From: Spongilla lacustris
Lineage: Eukaryota; Porifera; Demospongiae; Spongillida; Spongillidae
Reading direction: 5' to 3'
DNA length: 64,000 bases
NCBI GenBank assembly: GCA_949361645.1
Contig: OX442436.1
Coordinates: 5,286,087-5,350,086, forward strand
The position numbers were made by a program, and so were the translations under genes. Below the pieces are notes generated by a model. That model was given only the letters and a program-made list of their open reading frames with translations, was not told the DNA's origin and did no database searches. Of the stretch, positions 58,101 to 64,000 are shown piece after piece (positions within the stretch are counted from its first letter, which is position 1; every line of letters starts with the position of its first letter).

Positions 58101-58631
58101 TGGTGAGTACACAAAGCACCTAAACTACTCTTTTCACTTTGAGACAGAAACTAAATGCATGGCAGGCACCAAGCAATGCAACGAATTTTAGATTGAATTT
58201 TGAAGTTTTCCTTATTTAGGAGTATCAATCATTCACACAAATGCACCACAGAAAGTTGTGTAGTGAATCAGTGTTGTATGAATAAATCACAACTTTCATA
58301 TGATGTTTTAGTGTAAATGATTGACATATTTGGTAACTTAGTATTATCATGAAGTTTAAAGATGTGCACTGGCAACTATATGCTTACATTGATTTTTCTT
58401 TTGTGCTATGTACTAGTCACAATTATTATGCCATGTATCAAAATAAACATCTGATCACACAAAAAAACAAAGCGTCATCATCTTTTTTCACACTAAATGG
58501 AAGCTGTTGAACAGAAAAGCTATTAGCCCTCAAACAGAAATTGCTGATAGTTCTCAATCAGTATTTTAGTATTCGTAAATAATTATTTGAGGAAGGGGGG
58601 GGTGGCTAGCCACCCTATCCACCCTCTCTGG
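55166..58631. mobile_element. hAT-like element of about 3.5 kb upstream of arrestin copy 2
   Basis: Left end CAGGCGCTGATCCAG near 55168, right end CTGGATCAGCCCCTG ending about 58641. TTAGC occurs immediately outside both ends, a probable 5-bp target duplication. The interior has no complete transposase. GC-rich GGGATGTGCCCCCTCCCGCG follows the left end. End coordinates are accurate to about 10 bp. Confidence 0.75.
57479..57772 (+). CDS. Short frame in the hAT-like element, possible transposase N-terminus
   Basis: MLKCKSLLDFFNFNSESE followed by GPDHSEPSVSG and a polar stretch, ending at a stop near 57770. A short KxxLxxFF start is seen in some hAT transposases, but no zinc finger, RNase H-like core or dimerisation domain follows. 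Function not established. Confidence 0.25.
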   Translation: MLKCKSLLDFFNFNSESEILKGPDHSEPSVSGLPVTCVSYESEYRFSSGSSIHVYLNQHLNDGCKTSSAELPNTDHADMRSSQRNRILLRMSVQDAI

Positions 58632-59680
58632 ATCAGCCCCTGTTAGCCCTGCAGTGAAAATTACGCACAAGTAAAATATAGATAGAGTGGAACTTCGTAT
58701 AAGGAATTCTGGTGTGGTTTGAAAATTATCTCGGCCATTTTAAGTGGTGCAATGATGACAAACACATTTCTAAGTAGCGGGAGACCCAAACTAAATCACT
58801 AGGGTGTTTTTGGTCCGTATAAACCTTCAGTTGTTTTAATTCCACATGACCCAACTTTACTTGACCACGCTCATGCGTTCACTGCACATTCTAGGATATA
58901 GTAATGGGTCTCGCTGTGTGGTTCGATCAAACTTCAGTGATTCCTATACCTATACATACTTTAAATAGCAATGCACCACTTACCGTTTGTTCAAAATAAT
59001 TCAAAAACGACAATAGCCTAGAGAGCTGCCATCTTTTTCACACAAGTTGGGTTTATTGTATAGTTATTAAAAATTAACTTCTTTTATTGTTTTTAACGGG
59101 CGTTAAATATCGGGACCTACGTTAGTAGGTCCTATGTAGGATTTGAAGTGTCATGAATACGATTAGCAAAACACCAGATTCCATTATTGCCGATGCGCCG
59201 TAGAATCAGTTGGAATTTAGCGAGTGTATTTGGATACAGCCAACGATTACCTACAATGTAGTAAAACTGCCGACGCTTAGAAAGCTCAGACAACAGAGAT
59301 AACGCTCACTCGTTCCCACACTAGAACCTGAAAACATGACGATTCCTTCTTCTTCTTCCGGATCTGATAAGATAAGATTCGCTCGGATAAGAGGTTTATT
59401 GCAATGTATCTTTGTCACGATTAAAGCTTAATGTTTGCGGTTATCAAAAGGAACTGTAGGAGATAAGTTAGAAACTTTCTGCCGAATTTGTTTGGTACTA
59501 TTACTTTCCTATTTTGAGTTATACTGAACACAATTTCGATCTTTAGCAAACTTAGTTATGTTAACACATAGCCCACAACAGATTTTATCAGCTTCTGATG
59601 CCTTATATGGAGGTCATGGCCAGAAGCCACTGAAGTGCTATTCCAAAGCTCCCAGGCCCTATTAGCTGCACCGGAAGCAC
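58632..59680. other. Displaced arrestin 5' flank and unrecognised sequence
   Basis: 59136-59220 (TGTAGGATTTGAAG, ATGAATACGATTAG, TATTGCCGATG) matches the 5' flank of arrestin copy 1 at about 50848-50925. At 58680 a pogo-like end GAGTGGAACTTCGTATAAGG follows TA. No gene. Confidence 0.5.
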
Positions 59681-59699
59681 GTGTACATGTGTAGTAATA

Positions 59700-59965
59700 G
59701 AAGCCGTTTTTTGACGAGTCGCAAGATGAATGTGAGGAGCGTGACAGTATTCAAGAAGCGTATGAAACAAAGAAGGCTTGCGACAGGAAGCGCTACAAAG
59801 CCGATTTTGAAAGTAAGAAGGATAGCACGAAGGCGCAATACTGGCTTGATCCGGAACGTAAGAAGGAGCGTGAAGTCCTACTACGATCAAAATCGAGAAC
59901 TGATTTTAGCCTCCAAACAAGCTCAATATCAGGCAAATCCAAAGGAAAAGAAATCCTACGAGGTA
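59700..59965 (+). pseudogene. Lys/Arg-rich repeat peptide fragment, frameshifted
   Basis: DESQDECEERDSIQEAYETK, KACDRKRYKADFESKK, YWLDPERKKE, then in another frame VKSYYDQNRELILASKQAQY and QANPKEKKSYE. Tandem Kx2YxANPE-like units of this kind are seen in mobile-element proteins of sponges and cnidarians, but I cannot assign the family. The frameshift breaks the array. Confidence 0.35.
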
Positions 59966-60639
59966 GGAGTATACCTTTTGGGTGCAATATCCAAGTTTAT
60001 TCGCGCGCAAGGGAACGGTATATCCTTTGCGTGTGTTCTTGCAAGTCGTCTGCGATTTACAATGTTATTTGCATCCCCCCCCCCCCCCCCCCCCCCCCCC
60101 CTCATGAAAGCTCAGTACGCTATGCAATCTGGCCGATGGCCTGCTGGTAGGACCATTCATAAGTGAGTTCTGTTCAGTGCATGGTTGCTACTTTATTAAC
60201 GGGAATATCCTTCACAAATGCGTGTCCACTGGTGGTCCCCACCAGACTGACCAGAGCAAATCAGCTAGGTGCTGCATGTTCATTCAAGCTGCACTGGTAA
60301 CCCCATAACTCATATCTCTCCCATGACAGAGCATCCTTGGAACTAACCCCATAGTAGTTGCTACAAAGCTTTGTTCTTGACATGGCCACAAGCACTGCTG
60401 CTCAGGGGAAGGTATATTGTTTTCATTCAAATATGTGTGTCTGCCAGTTGTGAGCTGTTCTTGACCAATGTTATTAGGTGGAGATGGAGAAGAGGAAAGG
60501 GAACACCATCCCACTAGGATGAGGAGGTGCATGGAACGCTCTGGAAGGGTGGGTGTATGTGTATGTTTGTGTGTGCTATGTCCCACGGATATGTTGACGA
60601 GTTATCTGTACAGGTGTGATGTTGTGCTTGCTATCCTCT

Positions 60640-61610
60640 CCTTTGCTCATCCTCTTCCCTCCTGTCTCATCCTCTCTTCTCCCTTCCCCTCTCTCCCTAC
60701 CCTTCTCCCTTCCCCTCTCCCCCTTCCCTTCTCCATTCCCCTCCTCCCCCTTTCTCTTCTCCCTTCCCCCTCCCTTCCCCTCCTCCCTTCACGTCCCATC
60801 CTCTGTCCCATTCTCCCTTCCCCTCCTCCCTTCACCTCCCATCCTCCCTTCCACTCCTCCCTTCACCTCCCATCCTCCCTTCCCCTCCTCTCTTCCCCTC
60901 CTCCCTTCACCTCCCATCCTCCCTTCACCTCCCATCCTCCCTTCCCCTCCTCCCTTCCCCTCCCATCCTCCCTTCCCTCCTCCCTTCCCTCCTCCCTTCT
61001 CCTCCCATCCTCCCTTCCCCTCCTCCCTTCACCTCCCATCCTCCCTTCCCCTTCCATCCTCCCTTCCCCTCCTCCCTTCACCTCCCATCCTCCCTTCACC
61101 TCCCATCCTCCCTTCCCCTTCCATCCTCCCATCTTCTCCTCCCTTCACCTCCCCTCCTCCCTTCACCTCCCATCCCCATTCTCCCTTCCCATCCTCCCTT
61201 CACCTCCCATCCTCCCTTCACCTCCCATCCTCCCTTCCCCTCCTCCCTTCACCTCCCATTCTCACCTCCCATCCTCCCTTCACCTCCCATTCTCCCTTCC
61301 CCTCCTCCCTTCACCTCCCATTCTCACCTCCCATCCTCCCTTCACCTCCCATTCTCCCTTCCCCTCCTCCCTTCACCTCCCATTCTCCCTTCCCCTCCTC
61401 CCTTCACCTCCCATCCTCCCTTCACCTCCACCTCTCACCTCCCATCCTCCCTTCACCTCCTCCTCTCACCTTCCATCCTCCCTTCCCCTCCCATCCTCCC
61501 TTCCCCTCCCATCCTCCATTCCCCTCCCATCCTCCATTCCCTTCCATTCCTCTCTCCTCTTCCTCTCTCCTCTTCCTCTCTACTTCCTTCCCCCCCTTCA
61601 CGAATCACTT
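60640..61610. repeat. CT-rich CCCATCCTCCCTTCACCTCC array
   Basis: About 970 bp of nearly pure pyrimidine with units of about 20 bp. It leaves long Pro/Ser-rich frames open that I do not treat as genes. Confidence 0.92.
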
Positions 61611-61913
61611 CCTTCTCCACCTGTTTGCTCCAACACAGCTGGATATAATGGATACAGTTTGGCCATGATGGTAGACCTATTCTGTGCTGTACTCATTGGT
61701 GGTGCTTTTGCACACCACTTATGAAAATGGCAAGCAATCTGGTAAGCATCTTTGGTGTGAATGGCCAATTGCTTTAATCATATACATACTCACATCAAGG
61801 ACAGACATTTAAGGTGATTAATCCTGATGCCTTTGCTACTGGCTTTGGAGAACGCATGTGTACCTTCTGTCAAGAGAAGAGGGCTTTGAATCATGTGAGG
61901 ATAGTTTCATGAC

Positions 61914-61940
61914 AGGGGGGGGGGGGGGGGGGGGGGGGGG
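61914..61940. repeat. Poly-G tract
   Basis: About 26 consecutive G bases. Similar poly-C tracts occur at 60077-60101 and 30816-30839. Confidence 0.9.
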
Positions 61941-62394
61941 TGCTATGCTTCGGTTGATCCTGATAAACCAATTTTGATAGCAGGTAATCCATAGTGGTTT
62001 AATGAAAAGCGTGTTAGGCTAGGCATTAGAAAATGGCATTAAATATCATGATGCTCTGGGTAGTTATAATGTTGTTCCTTCACTACTAATACCTCCTCTC
62101 CTCCATTACCACTTCTGTTATAGGGGTCCCCTTGCCTTTCAAAATAACCTGGCTGAGAGACTGGGTTTTGCTCACATGCCAGTTTAGGTACTTAGCTGTT
62201 TAAAAGAAAGACATTTTTTTATTATTGTGTGATATTTAATGATGATAGCAAGTGTCCAGATCAAACTGTCTTATACTGCTGTTATGTGATGCACTATATT
62301 ATATTCCAAGGTTGCCCTTCTTTCTTTGTTTGCTCTCATGCATGCAACGTGTAAGTAGAAACCCGCCGGGGAAAAAAAAGGAGTGAAACAAGAT

Positions 62395-62690
62395 ATAAAA
62401 ATTTAATTTTAAAAAATAAAATTGGTGAGTAGGATTTGTAGACAGCAATTGAGTAAAAAGTAAGGAAACAAGGAATTACGGATATTATGCATTCATTAAA
62501 TTATAAATATTACATACCTACATTATTTAGCAAATTACCTGCCTGAAATTCTGTGCTAAATGTAGGTATGTAATATTTATAATTTAATGAATGCATAATA
62601 TCCGTAATTCCTTGTTTCCTTACTTTTTACTCAATTGCTGTCTACAAATCCTACATCACCAATTTTATTTTAATTAAATTTTTACATCTT
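62395..62690. mobile_element. Hairpin MITE, copy 5
   Basis: AAAATTGGTGAGTAGGATTT, GTAAGGAAACAAGGAATTAC and GCATTCATTAAATTATAAAT are mirrored by ATTTATAATTTAATGAATGC, GTAATTCCTTGTTTCCTTAC and AAATCCTACATCACCAATTTT. Near-perfect arms of about 125 bp. Confidence 0.85.
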
Positions 62691-63201
62691 GTATACATTC
62701 CATCGTGCGCGCGCTGTGGTTTGGCTCAACCCTACTCTATGGCAAGCCTTGGTGGAAAGAAACCTAAACCAGTGCACGAGAGAGAGTGGGAAAAGCTCTT
62801 ATCAGGACAGATTCCTTGCACATCCATTAAAAGTGGGGATGAGACGATCCGTTTCCGTAGGTAGTGACAGGGTAAAGTGGTACTTCCATCTGACCTACAA
62901 CCCAGTAGGACATTCGAAAAGCAAAAGAGTGGCAGTAGAGGACCCGGTTGAGAGCTATGTTCTAGGTACTAGGCAAAGGTTATTGGCAAGCCCATTGTTC
63001 AAACAACAGGGATCTGCACAAGATCTACCATCAGAAGCCCCTCCCCCCCCCCCCCCCCCAACTACACAACCAGATCATACTCCAAAAACATCAGTGACAT
63101 CAATACTATGCCGGGCTGTAAAAGTAAAACTCACCTACCGAGCCTCTGATATAATGTTGTGTTGTAATTTCGATTATAAACTTGAAAAAAATGCAAAATA
63201 A
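62690..63201 (+). CDS. Unrecognised open frame, possibly a 3' exon
   Basis: About 160 codons without stop: LWQALVERNLNQCTRESGKS, MRRSVSVGSDRVKWYFHL, KRVAVEDPVESYVLGTRQRL, a poly-Pro stretch coded by a C-run, then VKVKLTYRASDIMLCC and a stop at 63199. No ATG with good context at the beginning and no homologue recognised. The polar composition and ending are compatible with a real exon, but chance is not excluded. Confidence 0.25.
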
Positions 63202-63349
63202 AAAATCAAATAATTTTTTTTTTCAAATACCTTTATGTCACTACAAAGCTATGCATGTAAATAATAATATATAAAAAGCATAGGTTGCATAGAAACACGG
63301 TGCCATTACTGGGTCATTTATACGTGGTTCCACTCTAGTATGCACAGAG

Positions 63350-63892
63350 TCTGAGAACGAGGTACAATTCCAATGTTACGCCACACCCATTGGTGGGTGG
63401 CGATCAGAGGCGGCCCCAGCATCTACGGAGGGGAGGGGCCAAACACACGAGGGGTGCCCAAAAGGGGCGTGGCTGACCATACTTCAGAAACGCGCGTAAC
63501 CGTTTGACTCTGGATTGCTGCTAATGATGCATGCGAGCGAGCGCTAGAACTATATACCACATACTATACTCCACATGTTGTAGTCTCTTTGGATTGCAGT
63601 AATTGACATTAGTTTTATGGGGGGAAGGGGGCGTCATAGCCTGGGGAGGGGGTGGGGGTGGGGCCAAGGCCCCCTGGGCCCCCCCCCTCCGGCTGCCTAT
63701 GGCATGTTTTTTTTTCGAGCCCAAGCTGCGGGGTGGGCAAGCTAGAAAACGAGTTTTATCTGAATAATCTTACATAGTAGTGCGTTGGTAGCAGGCGAAC
63801 AAATAACAACGTGTTTTTCAGTGAAAAAATGCTCATCCGCCGCCATACCAGTGGGTGTGGCGTAACATTGGAATGTACCTCGTTCCCAGTCT
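63350..63892. mobile_element. MITE of about 540 bp with inverted ends
   Basis: GAACGAGGTACAATTCCAAT + GTTACGCCACACCC at about 63356 is mirrored by GGGTGTGGCGTAAC + ATTGGAATGTACCTCGTTC ending about 63886. It is inserted within sequence that resumes the arrestin 5' flank (TTTGTGTTGGAAGCTTAAAA at 63907). The interior is G-rich (GGGGGAAGGGGGCGTCATAG). Confidence 0.7.
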
Positions 63893-64000
63893 CTGGACTT
63901 TTAAATGTTTGTGTTGGAAGCTTAAAAGCTTCGTCCGTATGGATATTTTTTGTTTGTCTCCCCACTGGCAGTGGAAAGTCGTTGTGCTACAGCCTTCTTC

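Larger units (their letters stand above)
60180..62187 (+). pseudogene. Ldh2-family malate/lactate dehydrogenase pseudogene with introns
   Basis: NAD(P)-dependent 2-hydroxyacid dehydrogenase family (PF02615). Exon relics in family order: to 60268 GISFTNACPLVVPTRLTRAN; 60330-60411 SILGTNPIVVAT, frameshift, FVLDMATSTAAQGK; 60478-60548 VEMEKRKGNTIPLG then TGA (60520-60522) where Trp is expected; 61639-61741 GYNGYSLAMMVDLFCAVLIG and AFAHHL then TGA (61722-61724) before KWQ; 61805-61894 FKVINPDAFATGFGERM; 62124-62187 LAERLGFAHMPV and TAG. Two in-frame stops and one frameshift make it dead. The introns show it is not a retrocopy. A CT-rich array fills the 60.6-61.6 kb intron. N-terminal exons were not found. 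Confidence 0.75.

Noticed and set aside
60468..61724. 418-aa and 350-aa Pro/Ser-rich open frames
   Set aside because: Produced by a CT-rich array inside the dehydrogenase pseudogene; only the last 30 residues are real exon sequence.

Overview
The window is animal nuclear DNA, most likely from a sponge or another early-branching metazoan. Genes are intron-rich, with many introns of only 49 to 65 bp beside others stuffed with tandem repeats. There is a complete Harbinger element, hAT-type elements and hairpin MITEs, and the proteins are metazoan (HEATR1, retinol saturase, an alpha-arrestin, a CAP plus Ig-like surface protein). No bacterial operons, CRISPR arrays or tRNA genes were seen. The species call is an inference.

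Layout. (1) 1-27952, + strand: the 3' part of HEATR1 (Utp10/BP28, ribosome biogenesis). I resolve 38 exons by reading frame and splice phase, ending in a natural stop. Its first intron in the window (292-10603) is a transposon graveyard holding a complete Harbinger element, reverse-transcriptase tails, minisatellites and palindromes. Most later large introns carry a private minisatellite. A 200-N gap (23472-23671) probably hides one or more exons. (2) 28600-30140, - strand: a complete six-exon gene for a secreted or surface CAP-Ig protein, tail-to-tail with HEATR1. (3) 30240-33300: a MITE, a dead reverse transcriptase on the - strand and a hairpin MITE. (4) 33420-46005: two nearly identical retinol saturase genes (33505-35395 and 43665-45563), copies of a duplicon of about 2.4 kb. 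The 3' flank of copy 1 is split by a 3.28-kb hAT-like element with an 8-bp target duplication. That element was itself hit by an element with perfect 196-bp inverted repeats, a 9-bp target duplication and a RecQ-like helicase relic. Copy 2 still shows the unoccupied site. (5) 46040-59220: two intact alpha-arrestin genes on the - strand (49835-50791, 54133-55083), a dead arrestin copy on the + strand, a 36-bp minisatellite, more reverse-transcriptase debris, and a 3.5-kb hAT-like insertion lodged between the second arrestin gene and its ancestral 5' flank. (6) 59200-64000: mostly relics, including an intron-bearing pseudogene of the Ldh2/malate dehydrogenase family, a long CT-rich tract and MITEs.

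The functional genes are unrelated housekeeping or signalling genes (nucleolar rRNA processing, retinoid reduction, arrestin/NEDD4-type ubiquitin trafficking, a cell-surface protein). They do not form a pathway. The most unusual content is the nested-transposon stratigraphy, the element carrying RecQ pieces, and a family of hairpin MITEs that share a core but differ in arm sequence. I found no convincing undescribed multi-gene system.
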